A DNA stretch of 64,000 nucleotides from NCBI RefSeq assembly GCF_040529185.1, contig NZ_CP159510.1, forward strand, positions 1,798,001-1,862,000, read 5' to 3'. The stretch comes from Sporolactobacillus sp. Y61. GTDB lineage: Bacteria > Bacillota > Bacilli > Bacillales > Sporolactobacillaceae. Shown piece by piece: positions 12,695 to 21,105 of this stretch; position 1 is the first letter of the stretch; the number at the start of each line of letters is the position of its first letter. A program made the translations under genes and the position numbers. The notes beneath the pieces are model-generated. The model was not told where the DNA came from. It searched no databases and was given only the letters and a program-made list of their open reading frames with translations.

Positions 12695-13684
12695 TTAGTG
12701 CGTGGCTTTCTTTTTTGCCCGTTCTTCTCTTTCCCATACACGCAGGACGGGGTAAGGATCAACAGAAAATTCAGTCTTTCCGTTATCAAGGTACAGGCCG
12801 TAGTGAAGGTGCGGGGGAAATTTACCCATGGTGCCGGGCGGACCGTAACCGGAACTGCCGACATAACCGATCTCCTGTCCAGGTTCAACAATATGCCCTT
12901 TTTGTAGATGCGGGGCGTAGCCTTTCAAATGCGCAAAATAATGGTAATTACCCCGGATATCTCTGATACCAATCCGCCAGCCGCCATATTTATTCCATCC
13001 GATCATCTCAATGATCCCGTAACCCGTCGACCGTACCGGTGTGCCATAATCGGCAAACAGGTCTGTCCCTTCATGGATCCGCAGACCGCCCCACCCGCGC
13101 CGGGAGCCCCAGGTTGACTGATAATCGTAATGGGCGGCAAGGGAAAGAGGGAAAGCATGTGCAGATAAATCCAGGGTGTTATAATGCGAATAGAGTCTGC
13201 TGAAGCCATCAATCATTTCAACGGCCTTTCCGCGCCGGAAAAACTTCCATGCGGCAATCCGGTTGTTATCCTGACCCGGACCTTCGGCAGCGATCCACTG
13301 GGCAAAAGCAAACAGGCGGTCTTCGGGGTTTTCACGGTCAGACTTTCCGTCACCATTGCCGTCCAGTCCTGATCCTCCGAAGAAAGCAATGGACAGGGGA
13401 TTCTGATCCTCTTCATTCGGGTTGGCAAGTCCCGCCCATTCTCTTTTACTGAAATGAAGAGCGATGAGCGGCTCTGAAGTCTGTTTCCGCGTGCTCATCC
13501 GTGCATATTGATCGCAGCCTGCAAGAAATTCCCACGGGACGCCGGTCAGTGCCGAGGTTTTCAGATAAAGGGCCTTTCTTTCCCGTAAGGGTTCATCGGC
13601 GGATTTTTCTTTACCCACGGCTGTTTCAATCAGCAAAGCAGACAGAATCAAAAAGCAACATGTCATGTGTGTCAGAAGCTTCAT
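12695..13684 (-). CDS. lytH: LytH-like M23 endopeptidase (sporulation)
   Basis: This is a secreted peptidoglycan peptidase. After a signal peptide (residues 1-24), a domain of about 140 residues precedes the M23 zinc peptidase core. Zinc ligands are visible in IHEGTDLFADYGTP (HxxxD) and HLHYGLY (HxH). In B. subtilis LytH trims L-Ala-D-Glu links in cortex peptidoglycan late in sporulation. The neighbour yunB is also a sporulation gene, as in B. subtilis. Start ATG 13684 has AAGGAT upstream. Length is 329 residues. Confidence 0.9.
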   Translation of the reverse strand: MKLLTHMTCCFLILSALLIETAVGKEKSADEPLRERKALYLKTSALTGVPWEFLAGCDQYARMSTRKQTSEPLIALHFSKREWAGLANPNEEDQNPLSIAFFGGSGLDGNGDGKSDRENPEDRLFAFAQWIAAEGPGQDNNRIAAWKFFRRGKAVEMIDGFSRLYSHYNTLDLSAHAFPLSLAAHYDYQSTWGSRRGWGGLRIHEGTDLFADYGTPVRSTGYGIIEMIGWNKYGGWRIGIRDIRGNYHYFAHLKGYAPHLQKGHIVEPGQEIGYVGSSGYGPPGTMGKFPPHLHYGLYLDNGKTEFSVDPYPVLRVWEREERAKKKATH

Positions 13685-13753
13685 TTACGGTCCTTATCCT
13701 TTCTATAAGCGTTATGTGTCAGACGGCAAACATACTTTGTTCAGAATCGATCT

Positions 13754-13762
13754 GTTATAATA
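13754..13762 (+). promoter_or_regulatory. Extended -10 promoter element for yutD
   Basis: TGTTATAAT at 13754-13762 is an extended -10 box with a perfect TATAAT. The -35 region is poor. It lies 55 bases upstream of yutD. Confidence 0.5.
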
Positions 13763-13816
13763 GAGACAGAAACTGGTCCTGCACTGCATCGGAAACCGGA
13801 AAGGAAGGGAAAATCA

Positions 13817-14119
13817 GTGACGAATCCTGTAGTTTCCATCGATCACAGCCATTATGAGGTCGTTGAAAACGTCCGCAACGGCTGGAATGAAGAAGCGTTT
13901 ATCAGTCGTTACAGTGAAATTTTAAATAAATTCGACTACATCGTCGGGGACTGGGGATATAATCAGCTCCGACTTCGCGGCTTCTATGATGACCATAACC
14001 ATAAATCCTCGTTTGATACGAAGATCAGTACACTGGTGGATTATCTTGTTGAATCCTGCAGCTTTGGGTGTGCCTACTTTGTACTGAAAAAGATATCTAA
14101 AAAAGCAAAGCTTCATTAA
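13817..14119 (+). CDS. yutD: YutD family protein
   Basis: This 100-residue protein belongs to the YutD (DUF1027) family. The conserved block DYIVGDWGYNQLRLRGFYDD is visible at residues about 39-58. The start is GTG 13817, preceded by AAGGAAGGGA. Function is unknown. It opens a run of yut genes in the B. subtilis order. Confidence 0.88.
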   Translation: MTNPVVSIDHSHYEVVENVRNGWNEEAFISRYSEILNKFDYIVGDWGYNQLRLRGFYDDHNHKSSFDTKISTLVDYLVESCSFGCAYFVLKKISKKAKLH

Positions 14120-14189
14120 CCGTATTGTGTGTTAAAAATCGATTTCTCATTAAATAACATACAGGATGTAATAAAAAGAGGGGACAGAC

Positions 14190-14645
14190 ATGTACTTTGT
14201 AGATCGTCGCAAAATAAAGGAAATACTGGATTATCTTGACCGGCTGCTCGGCCTTTTTGAAAAGGGTCAATGGAATACGGACATCAATCAGCTGGCCCTC
14301 GAACGGATCACACAGAATGTGATTGAGTCGATGATTGACGTGGGTAATCAGATGATTGACGGATTTATCATGCGCGATCCCGGGGGATATGAAGATGTGA
14401 TCGACATCCTGGAAGATGAATCGGTCCTTCCTCATGAAGAAGCAGAGCCGATAAGAAACGTTGTTGGGCTTAGAAAGACGCTGGTTCAGCATTATACAGC
14501 TGTCAATCACAACCGGCTGAAACAGACTCTGAGTGACGCCATGGGTCCGTTAAAACATTTTTCCGGCCGTATCTCGGATTATATTGAAAAAGAACTTGGA
14601 CCGGTATCCGCATTTTCACCGGATCAGCCGGGGAATAATAAATAA
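14190..14645 (+). CDS. yutE: YutE, HepT-like HEPN domain protein (DUF86)
   Basis: This 151-residue helical protein is of the DUF86/HepT family. The HEPN RNase-type motif Rx5H is present in RKTLVQHY near residue 100. Known: HepT is usually the toxin of a pair with an MNT nucleotidyltransferase, but the YutE branch is a stable chromosomal gene without that partner. No MNT gene is seen here: the neighbours are yutD and yutF. AAAAGAGGGG precedes the ATG. Confidence 0.87.
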   Translation: MYFVDRRKIKEILDYLDRLLGLFEKGQWNTDINQLALERITQNVIESMIDVGNQMIDGFIMRDPGGYEDVIDILEDESVLPHEEAEPIRNVVGLRKTLVQHYTAVNHNRLKQTLSDAMGPLKHFSGRISDYIEKELGPVSAFSPDQPGNNK

Positions 14646-14667
14646 GACACGATTCTGGAGGAACATG

Positions 14668-15435
14668 ATGGGAAAGACTTACGACGCATTTTTACTTGAT
14701 CTGGACGGAACGGTTTATCGGGGCAAAGAGGAGATTCCCGAAGCCGTTACTTTTGTGAAAGAATTAAAACGAAGAGGGCTCAGATATCTGTTTGTCACAA
14801 ATAATTCAACACGGACAAAGGAAACCGTTGCCGGACAGCTGCAGGGCTTCGGTATCCCCTGTACGGCAAATGATGTGCTAACGACCAGCATGGCAACCGC
14901 ACGGTACATAAAAAAACAGAAAGCAGATGCATCTGTTTATTATATTGGTGAGGCTGGTCTGAAGCAAGCTATGGATCAGGAACGTCTGCACTATCAGGAA
15001 GATCATCCGGATTTTGTCGCTTTTGGCATGGACAGGCAGATTACGTATGAAAAATATACTAAAGCCTGTCTCGCTGTGCGTGCCGGTGCCCGTTTTGTTT
15101 CGACCAATCCGGATGTTGCCCTGCCAAATGAACGCGGGCTGGTTCCGGGGAACGGGTCGCTGACTTCAGTGATCCGTGTATCGACCGGCGTTTCACCCAT
15201 ATATATTGGCAAGCCCGAATCGATTATCGTTGAGCAGGCACTGGAGAAAACGGGCACAACAAAGGAAAGAACGCTGATGATTGGTGATAATTATGACACC
15301 GACATTATGGCAGGTATTCGTGCAGGGCTGGATACGCTGATCGTTCTCACCGGTGTAACAAGTCCTGATGCATTGAAAAAGAAGAAGATTCAACCGACAT
15401 ACACGCTTCGTTCATTAAGTGAATGGAAGTTCTGA
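14668..15435 (+). CDS. yutF: HAD-family phosphatase YutF (NagD-like)
   Basis: This is a haloacid dehalogenase-type phosphatase of the NagD/AraL group. Motif I DLDGTVY lies at residue 10, motif II in FVTNNST, and the C-terminal motif IGDNYDTDIMAG near 205. The substrate is not certain. ATG 14668 is favoured over the adjacent ATG 14665 because GGAGG ends 6 bases before it. Length is 255 residues. It follows yutE by 22 bases. Confidence 0.92.
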   Translation: MGKTYDAFLLDLDGTVYRGKEEIPEAVTFVKELKRRGLRYLFVTNNSTRTKETVAGQLQGFGIPCTANDVLTTSMATARYIKKQKADASVYYIGEAGLKQAMDQERLHYQEDHPDFVAFGMDRQITYEKYTKACLAVRAGARFVSTNPDVALPNERGLVPGNGSLTSVIRVSTGVSPIYIGKPESIIVEQALEKTGTTKERTLMIGDNYDTDIMAGIRAGLDTLIVLTGVTSPDALKKKKIQPTYTLRSLSEWKF

Positions 15436-15440
15436 TTAAG

Positions 15441-15471
15441 GAACAGCCTGAAAAACCGGGACTGTTTTTTT
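15441..15471 (+). terminator. Weak terminator after yutF
   Basis: A short interrupted stem (AACAG-CC with GG-CTGTT) ends in a run of T residues at 15464-15471. The stem is weak, so read-through into yutH is possible. Confidence 0.45.
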
Positions 15472-15528
15472 CATACTCACACTGATCTGGTGCATAGAAT
15501 GAGGGTAAGAACGTTGGCGGAGGATAAC

Positions 15529-16482
15529 ATGGAAAGCAAATTTCAGACGTTTAGTGAAAAGAGGGATACAATGGATCAGGCTTCCGGACGTTTCTTTTTC
15601 CAGCCGCTTGATCATTTTTTCCATAAGAATATTGAAGCCCTCGCGACCATGTCTGAACAGCTTTACGAAAACGGGATGCCGGTCTGCCGGATGATCCGGA
15701 GTCATGAAGGACAGCTCGTCGTGACAGACGGCGGCGTCCAGGGCGTTCTCATGCAGGCTCCGGAAACCGAACCCGCAGGAGCTGTTTCGGAAGGGACTGC
15801 ACTGGCTTCATTTCAGCTTTTCACAACAGGTATTGACCCGCTGGCGTTTCCTGAGTCGCCGATGTACAGCAGAACGGCCGGCATGATTCAAAGTATCGAT
15901 ACACTTATGGAAAAATACCGGCAAATTGACAGTAAATCCCCGCAAACGGCCTTCGAAAAGCTGTTCTATGAAAATTTCCCCTATTTCTCAGGATGCGCAG
16001 AAAATGCGATCCAGCTTTTGACGGATCTCTCAATTGATATTCGTGGACGGGAACCCGCCGTCATCGCCCACTATCGTTATACGGGTCGTTCCACGCAGAT
16101 TCTCGAAAATCCCGCTTTGTGGGTGATCGACGGACCTTCACGTGATGTTGCAGAATGGCTCCGCCTGCATGCATGGAATCGCGGAGGAAAGGCATTTGAA
16201 TTAGAGGTAGACACTTTTCTTACGGATTATGAAGCGATGTATCCGCTTGATCCATCTCACGCAGTCCGCACATTCGCCCGTCTGCTTTTCCCACTTTCCT
16301 ATATCGAATGCTGTGAACGGTACTTTTGGGGACCAGGTGATCAGGACCATCAGTGGTTTTGCGAGATGATCCGGTTAAATGAAGAAAAGATTGCGGATTA
16401 TGAACACCTGCTGAAACGGCTTGCCAGACGGTATGCAGGTATTCGTGTCCCGGAATGGATAACCGGCGAAATGACCGGATGA
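15529..16482 (+). CDS. yutH: Spore coat kinase-like protein YutH
   Basis: This 317-residue protein fits YutH, a CotS-like member of the protein-kinase fold that is part of the spore coat in Bacillus. The position after yutD-yutE-yutF and before yutI is that of yutH in B. subtilis. No clear kinase catalytic loop of the HxD type is seen, so enzyme activity is doubtful. Start ATG 15529 has GGAGG 8 bases before it; an in-frame ATG at 15490 lacks one. Confidence 0.78.
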   Translation: MESKFQTFSEKRDTMDQASGRFFFQPLDHFFHKNIEALATMSEQLYENGMPVCRMIRSHEGQLVVTDGGVQGVLMQAPETEPAGAVSEGTALASFQLFTTGIDPLAFPESPMYSRTAGMIQSIDTLMEKYRQIDSKSPQTAFEKLFYENFPYFSGCAENAIQLLTDLSIDIRGREPAVIAHYRYTGRSTQILENPALWVIDGPSRDVAEWLRLHAWNRGGKAFELEVDTFLTDYEAMYPLDPSHAVRTFARLLFPLSYIECCERYFWGPGDQDHQWFCEMIRLNEEKIADYEHLLKRLARRYAGIRVPEWITGEMTG

Positions 16483-16484
16483 TG

Positions 16485-16511
16485 AAAAACCGCCTGTATC
16501 ATCAGGCGGTT
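16485..16511 (-). terminator. Terminator of yutI (also between convergent genes)
   Basis: A perfect 9-bp stem AACCGCCTG (16489-16497) pairs with 16503-16511. Read on the minus strand it ends in five T residues, so it serves yutI. On the plus strand it lies just after the yutH stop but lacks a T run. Confidence 0.8.
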
Positions 16512-16517
16512 AACGAC

Positions 16518-16748
16518 TTAGAAAACCTGTTCAAGCTCTCTGACGCCGGGGACATTATCTATTAAAGCACGTTCAATGCCTGCTTTCAGTGTAAGGGTTG
16601 AACTGGGGCAGTTTTCACAGGCACCCAAGAGACGCACGCGAACGATTCCATCTTCAACATCCAGAAGCTCGACGTCACCGCCGTCCCGAATCAGAAAAGG
16701 ACGCAGTTTATCCAGCACTTCCCTGACCTGATCGTATATTGGAGACAC
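16518..16748 (-). CDS. yutI: NifU C-terminal domain protein YutI
   Basis: This 76-residue protein is a stand-alone NifU C-terminal (Nfu) domain, an Fe-S cluster carrier. Cys44 and Cys47 form the CxxC cluster motif in [11 protein letters not shown]. It would deliver clusters built by the Suf system encoded 7 kb upstream. AAGGAG on the minus strand precedes the ATG. It is transcribed against its neighbours. Confidence 0.92.
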   Translation of the reverse strand: MSPIYDQVREVLDKLRPFLIRDGGDVELLDVEDGIVRVRLLGACENCPSSTLTLKAGIERALIDNVPGVRELEQVF

Positions 16749-16958
16749 TCCTTTCCCTTTTCATCTGCTCTCATTATACCGTCATTCCAGTGAAAAATCT
16801 ATTTTCAGATCAGGTGCCGCAAGATTCGTCTGAAACGGTATGATATATTTATACAGTAAGAATCGATAAAAATTTTATGGATGAGAACCCGGACTTGCCC
16901 GTCGGCAGGTTTCTCTCTATGATGATACAGAAAAAAGGTGAGGTGAACGCGTCTGGAA

Positions 16959-17246
16959 ATGACAGTCTACGGAGCGGATGCGGTCTGCGCCAGCTGCGCG
17001 CAGGTACCGCCCGCCAAAGCAACCGCTGAATGGCTTGAGGCAGCGCTGACGCGAAAATACGGGGACCGCATCACAGTAAGATACGTTGATATTAATCAGC
17101 CGCAGACCGGGCAGGATCGCCTGTTCTGCGATAAAATAAAGGCTGACGAATATTTCTATCCGCTGCTGGTTGCGGGAGAAACGATACTTGGTGAGGGTTT
17201 TATTTCCCTCAGGCCTGTTCAGCAGTATATTGAGCGGCAGGAATGA
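16959..17246 (+). CDS. yuzD: YuzD family thioredoxin-like protein (DUF1462)
   Basis: This 95-residue protein fits the YuzD/DUF1462 family, with the VYGADAVCASC start, a CxxC motif at residues 10-13 and FYPLLVAGE. The fold is thioredoxin-like; a redox or cluster-related role is only inferred from the yutI neighbour. ATG 16959 has a poorly spaced ribosome site (AGGTGAGGTG at 16936-16945). An in-frame CTG at 16953 is better spaced and could be the start. Confidence 0.82.
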   Translation: MTVYGADAVCASCAQVPPAKATAEWLEAALTRKYGDRITVRYVDINQPQTGQDRLFCDKIKADEYFYPLLVAGETILGEGFISLRPVQQYIERQE

Positions 17247-17358
17247 ATGATGCGGCAGGCGAAGAGTTGGTGAAAGCCGGTGACATTAACGTCCTGCCGT
17301 GTTACAATTAAAAATCAAAAGCACGAGTCCGACCGGGCTTACGGGAGATGGAGTATGA

Positions 17359-17589
17359 ATGCTGGATTTTCACCACAGCTGGCCGTATGAACGTGTCATG
17401 AAAGATATTTATTTTGAGGAATGCCCGTTTTGTCATGCTTCATCTGTATTAATTCCAATTAAAGAAGAAGCGGTTAATCGGGCGTTTGAGGGGATAAAAA
17501 CTCACGTCGTCATGCCCTGCTGTCACAATAAAATAGTTATTGAAAAAATGGACAGGGATTACATCTGGTCCAGGGAACCACTTAGATAA
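17359..17589 (+). CDS. Conserved-looking small Cys-rich protein, unknown
   Basis: I do not recognise this 76-residue protein. It has a CPFC pair near residue 22 and a second CC pair near residue 53 (MPCCHNK), which could bind a metal as a zinc-ribbon-like site. GGAG lies 7 bases before ATG 17359. It stands 21 bases before dapF and is probably in the same transcript. Composition is like its neighbours. Confidence 0.65.
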   Translation: MLDFHHSWPYERVMKDIYFEECPFCHASSVLIPIKEEAVNRAFEGIKTHVVMPCCHNKIVIEKMDRDYIWSREPLR

Positions 17590-17610
17590 CACGAGCCGGG
17601 AAGTGGAAGT

Positions 17611-18480
17611 ATGGGAAAAACATATCCATTTACAAAAATGCATGGACTTGGGAATTGTTATATTTATCTGGACGGAATAGCCAATCATCTGGATATTCCC
17701 TCACCTGCAGAGCTGTCAGTTAAAGTATCCGACCCATTCAGGGGAATCGGTTCAGACGGGATGATCTTAATTCTCCCGTCTGAACAGGCCGATGTCTGTA
17801 TGCGCATCTTTAATAAAGACGGTTCTGAAGCGAGAAACTGCGGCAATGGGTTAAGATGCGTAGCGAGGTATGTTTATGAGCAGGGTTATGTACCGACCAG
17901 ACGTTTCACAATAGAGACCCTGTCCGGTAATAAGCGGGCAGAAGTTCATCTCAGGGACGGCAGGGTGGATCAGGTGACCGTGGATATGGGCGTACCGATC
18001 CTCGAACGCAGCCGGATCCCTGTTGCTGGCGGGAACGGAAGACAGATGGTCATTCGTGAACCCCTGCGGGTGAACCATGAAGATTATACGTTTACAGCTG
18101 TATCCATGGGTAATCCCCATGCCCTGTTTTTTGTCAACGATGTGGACGCGGCACCAATTCATCAGCTCGGCCGGCTGCTCGCAGACACTTACCCGTTATT
18201 TCCGGAGGGTGTTAATGTTGGTTTTGTTCACCTCCTGTCTGACCATGAACTGGATTATCGCGTCTGGGAACGCGGGTCAGGGATCACACAGGCATGTGGC
18301 ACTGGTGCCTGTGCCTCTGTTGTTGCTTCCATTCTTGAGTCAAGAATAGAGAAGGATACACCGGTGACCGTACACCTGGCGGGTGGATCCCTTTCTATAG
18401 AATGGCGGTCTTCTGACGATCATGTGTTTATGACCGGAAGTGCTGAAGTGATTTGTAAGGGTATATATTATGAATTGTGA
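17611..18480 (+). CDS. dapF: Diaminopimelate epimerase DapF
   Basis: DapF converts LL- to meso-diaminopimelate, a peptidoglycan and lysine precursor, in the cytosol. The catalytic pair is Cys77 in ARNCGNGLRC and a Cys near 230 in QACGTGACAS, both visible. Length of 289 residues is normal. The start follows GGGAAGTGGAAG. In B. subtilis dapF (yutL) also neighbours yutM and the yut genes. Confidence 0.96.
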   Translation: MGKTYPFTKMHGLGNCYIYLDGIANHLDIPSPAELSVKVSDPFRGIGSDGMILILPSEQADVCMRIFNKDGSEARNCGNGLRCVARYVYEQGYVPTRRFTIETLSGNKRAEVHLRDGRVDQVTVDMGVPILERSRIPVAGGNGRQMVIREPLRVNHEDYTFTAVSMGNPHALFFVNDVDAAPIHQLGRLLADTYPLFPEGVNVGFVHLLSDHELDYRVWERGSGITQACGTGACASVVASILESRIEKDTPVTVHLAGGSLSIEWRSSDDHVFMTGSAEVICKGIYYEL

Positions 18481-18528
18481 TTAATGTCACTGCAAGGTAT
18501 AATGAAATAAAAAGAAGGAGTTGATCAG

Positions 18529-18894
18529 ATGAACATTACACTCACTGAAGCAGCAAACTTCCGCGTGAAAGAAATGCTGAAGGAACAGCCGGGAGAGAAT
18601 CTATTTCTTCGGGTAGGTGTCGGTGGCGGAGGATGTTCCGGGCTGACATACGGCATGGGCTTTGATGATAAAATGATTGATGGTGATCTGGCACTTGAGG
18701 ATCGGGGACTGAAAGTGGTTGTTGATAAAAACAGTGCCGCCCTGCTTAACGGCGTTACGATTGATTTTAAACAAAATCTTTCCGGCGGTGGATTTACGAT
18801 CGATAATCCGAATGCCATTTCCACATGCGGATGCGGTAACTCGTTTAAAACGAGTGACAATGCCGGCAAACCAGCAAAACAGTGCGATTGCTGA
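18529..18894 (+). CDS. yutM: A-type Fe-S carrier (ErpA/IscA family, YutM)
   Basis: This is an A-type carrier that passes Fe-S clusters to target enzymes. The three conserved cysteines are in GGGGCSGLTYG and STCGCGNSF. The 121-residue protein ends in a short extra tail with CDC, two more cysteines beyond the common family end. AAGAAGGAG lies 9 bases before the ATG. It works with SufBCD and YutI encoded in the same window. Confidence 0.93.
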   Translation: MNITLTEAANFRVKEMLKEQPGENLFLRVGVGGGGCSGLTYGMGFDDKMIDGDLALEDRGLKVVVDKNSAALLNGVTIDFKQNLSGGGFTIDNPNAISTCGCGNSFKTSDNAGKPAKQCDC

Positions 18895-18914
18895 TAATCT
18901 AAGCGAATAACAGG

Positions 18915-18949
18915 GGCTGGACAGAGTAAAACTGTTCGGTCTTTTTTTT
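18915..18949 (+). terminator. Terminator after yutM
   Basis: A 10-bp stem with G-T pairs (18915-18924 with 18932-18941) is followed by eight T residues. The stretch 18950-19160 after it has no gene that I can support. Confidence 0.8.
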
Positions 18950-19162
18950 AAGATGTTTTTCTCCCCAGGTACCTGCTTTCAGCCAGCGATGGATAAGCCT
19001 CAGCGCCCGGTGCCCTCACTGCGACGTCTCTTCTGGAGCGTGCTCCCGCAGAAGTCATACCTCTTTCGCTCTAAGCAAGATAACAATAACACAGTCAGAA
19101 TACCTGAGATGCTGTCAGTACGCGCGACCTGACCGTGAAACAGTTTTTTTCGGATATTTTTC

Positions 19163-19191
19163 TTGAAATGTTAACAAAAAAGACATAATAT
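19163..19191 (+). promoter_or_regulatory. Promoter of ndh
   Basis: TTGAAA (19163-19168) and TAATAT (19186-19191) are 17 bases apart. The predicted start is near 19198, just upstream of the Rex-like operator. Confidence 0.65.
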
Positions 19192-19216
19192 TGATGTGAA
19201 GAAAAAATATCAGTGA

Positions 19217-19234
19217 TTGTGATAAATTACACAA
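19217..19234 (+). promoter_or_regulatory. Rex-like operator upstream of ndh
   Basis: TTGTG-N8-CACAA, 18 bases, matches the known Rex (NADH/NAD+ sensing repressor) site. It lies about 20 bases after the predicted start of ndh transcription. Known: in B. subtilis ndh is under Rex control. Inferred: the same control holds here. Confidence 0.75.
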
Positions 19235-19267
19235 ACAGGATAAAACATAAAAAGGTGGCATTGGATC

Positions 19268-20485
19268 ATGAGCAATCCCAGGATATTAATCATCGGCGCC
19301 GGTTACGGCGGAATGATCACAACCGTTAATCTGGCCAAGGAACTGAGTCCGGATGACGCAGATATAACATTAGTGAATAAGCATAACTATCATTACCAGA
19401 CCACATGGCTGCACGAAGCAGCAGCCGGTACGATTCATCATGACCGGACGAGAATGCTGATCAAAAACGTGATCAACACCAATCGAGTGCATTTCGTTCA
19501 GGACAGCGTGGTTAAGATAGATAAGGATAATAAAAAAGTAATTTTGAAAAACGGAGAACTCAGCTATGACTACCTCGTGGTCGGACTTGGCTTTGAGTCC
19601 AATACCTTTGGCATTAAGGGACTGAGTGAACATGCCTTCTCGATTCGCAGCGTCAATACAGCGAGAAAAATCCGCGAACACATTGAATACAAATTCGCCA
19701 GCTATAATAACGATCCGGATGCAAAAGACAGTGACCTGACTCTGGTTGTCGGCGGTGCCGGATTGAGCGGTGTTGAATTCCTGGGTGAACTGGTTGACCG
19801 TATTCCCGGCCTGTGCAGGGAATATGACATTGATCAGAATAAAGTCAAAATCATTGACGTGGAAGGTATGCCAATGGTTTTGCCACCATTCGAACGTGAT
19901 CTTGCAGAATATGCACAGAGGTATCTGGAAAGTAAGGGCGTTATCTTTAAACTGGGGACCTTCATAAAGGAGGCTACGCCGGACGGTGTCTTTGTTCAAA
20001 AAAAAGATGCAGAAAAAATGGAAGAGATTAAAGCAGGAACAGTCGTCTGGACCGGCGGTGTAAAAGCCAGCCATATTCCGGCAGATTCCGGCTTTAAAAC
20101 AAATCGTGGGAAAATCCCGGTTACAGATGATCTTCGTGCACCAGATGACGATCATGTCTTTGCTGTCGGAGATGTTGCCGTTGTCTTTCCTGCTGAAGGT
20201 AAGCGTCCTTATCCGCCGACAGCGCAGATTGCTGTTCAGGAGGGGGAGCTTGTCGCCAGAAACCTGAAACATCTGATTAAAGGTGAACCAACAGAAAAGT
20301 TTGTTTATAAGAAGAGAGGTACCGTGGCATCGCTTGGCAACCATCAGGGAATCGGTGTTGTTTATGATAAAAAGCTGAAGGGAAAACCGGCGGCTGCCAT
20401 GAAAAAAGTGATTGATGACCGCTATCTGCTTGAACTCGGCGGAGTGGGTCTGATGCTGAGAAAAGGAAAATTAAACTTTCTCTGA
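19268..20485 (+). CDS. ndh: Type II NADH dehydrogenase
   Basis: NDH-2 oxidises NADH and reduces menaquinone at the inner membrane face without pumping protons. The FAD site GAGYGG is at residues 10-15, the NADH site VVGGAGLSGVEFLGEL near 160-175, and the second FAD motif FAVGDVA near 300. Length is 405 residues. AAAGGTGG precedes ATG. The gene equals yutJ/ndh by position in the yut cluster. A Rex-like operator precedes it, and menaquinone genes occur later in the window. Confidence 0.94.
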   Translation: MSNPRILIIGAGYGGMITTVNLAKELSPDDADITLVNKHNYHYQTTWLHEAAAGTIHHDRTRMLIKNVINTNRVHFVQDSVVKIDKDNKKVILKNGELSYDYLVVGLGFESNTFGIKGLSEHAFSIRSVNTARKIREHIEYKFASYNNDPDAKDSDLTLVVGGAGLSGVEFLGELVDRIPGLCREYDIDQNKVKIIDVEGMPMVLPPFERDLAEYAQRYLESKGVIFKLGTFIKEATPDGVFVQKKDAEKMEEIKAGTVVWTGGVKASHIPADSGFKTNRGKIPVTDDLRAPDDDHVFAVGDVAVVFPAEGKRPYPPTAQIAVQEGELVARNLKHLIKGEPTEKFVYKKRGTVASLGNHQGIGVVYDKKLKGKPAAAMKKVIDDRYLLELGGVGLMLRKGKLNFL

Positions 20486-20503
20486 TTTTATTTTAGTATG
20501 AAA

Positions 20504-20540
20504 AGAAACAGCCCGGTTGCTATGCAGCCGGGCTGTTTCT
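20504..20540. terminator. Bidirectional terminator between ndh and the XRE gene
   Basis: A 13-bp perfect stem AGAAACAGCCCGG (20504-20516) pairs with 20528-20540. Flanking A and T tracts allow use on both strands. Confidence 0.85.
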
Positions 20541-20551
20541 GTAAACAAGAG

Positions 20552-20920
20552 TCATTCCTTTTTGATCAGCAACCATATCTTCATTATTTTCTCTGCTTCA
20601 TCCGGATGCTCTGTCAGGTATCGGAAAAAATCCATCAATCCGTGAACATGCTTTGCTTTTTGAATAAATCTGCTGTCTTCTCTGGTCAGATAGGGAACAT
20701 CAGATTCTCTGACTGATGACGTGCGTCCAAGCAGATAATCGGTGGTAACGTTCAGGTAATCGGCAATTTGGACCAGCATATCCGGATCGGGTTTTCGGGC
20801 GCCGGATTCATAGCGGTTCAACTGGACATTTGAAATATTCAGCTGATCAGCCATCTCCCTCTGCGACAAATTCTTTTCATCGCGGAGGAATCGAATCCTG
20901 ATTCCGAGCGTGTTCGCCAT
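20552..20920 (-). CDS. XRE-family transcriptional regulator
   Basis: This 122-residue DNA-binding protein has an N-terminal helix-turn-helix of the XRE/SinR type (residues 4-62: LSQREMADQLNISNVQLNRYESG). The C-terminal 50 residues are helical and may mediate dimer formation. Start ATG 20920 has GGAGG 8 bases before it; upstream in-frame residues are unlikely to be translated. It diverges from another small XRE gene. Target unknown. Confidence 0.85.
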   Translation of the reverse strand: MANTLGIRIRFLRDEKNLSQREMADQLNISNVQLNRYESGARKPDPDMLVQIADYLNVTTDYLLGRTSSVRESDVPYLTREDSRFIQKAKHVHGLMDFFRYLTEHPDEAEKIMKIWLLIKKE

Positions 20921-21017
20921 TGAAACGGTCCTCCAATCCGGGATGATCAAACGTTTTTTTCCAGATACAAAAAAGTTTATCACGTAACTTTTAAATAGAA
21001 TCGAAAATTGCCAATTG

Positions 21018-21085
21018 GGTAATATGAACCGTGTTACCAGAACCATTTATGGTATAATGAATAGAAAAAATTACCGTAAAGGTAA
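21018..21085 (+). promoter_or_regulatory. Promoter with repeated GGTAA/TTACC half-sites
   Basis: TATAAT at 21053-21058 is the likely -10 of the small XRE gene. Half-sites surround it: GGTAA at 21018-21022, TTACC at 21034-21038 and the inverted repeat TTACC-N5-GGTAA at 21071-21085. These are candidate operators for one of the two flanking XRE proteins. The -35 is weak. Confidence 0.5.
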
Positions 21086-21105
21086 ATTCGGGGAGATGGA
21101 GAAGG

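Noticed and set aside
19370..20344. 324-residue minus-strand reading
   Set aside because: It is antisense to ndh and is explained by codon bias of that gene.
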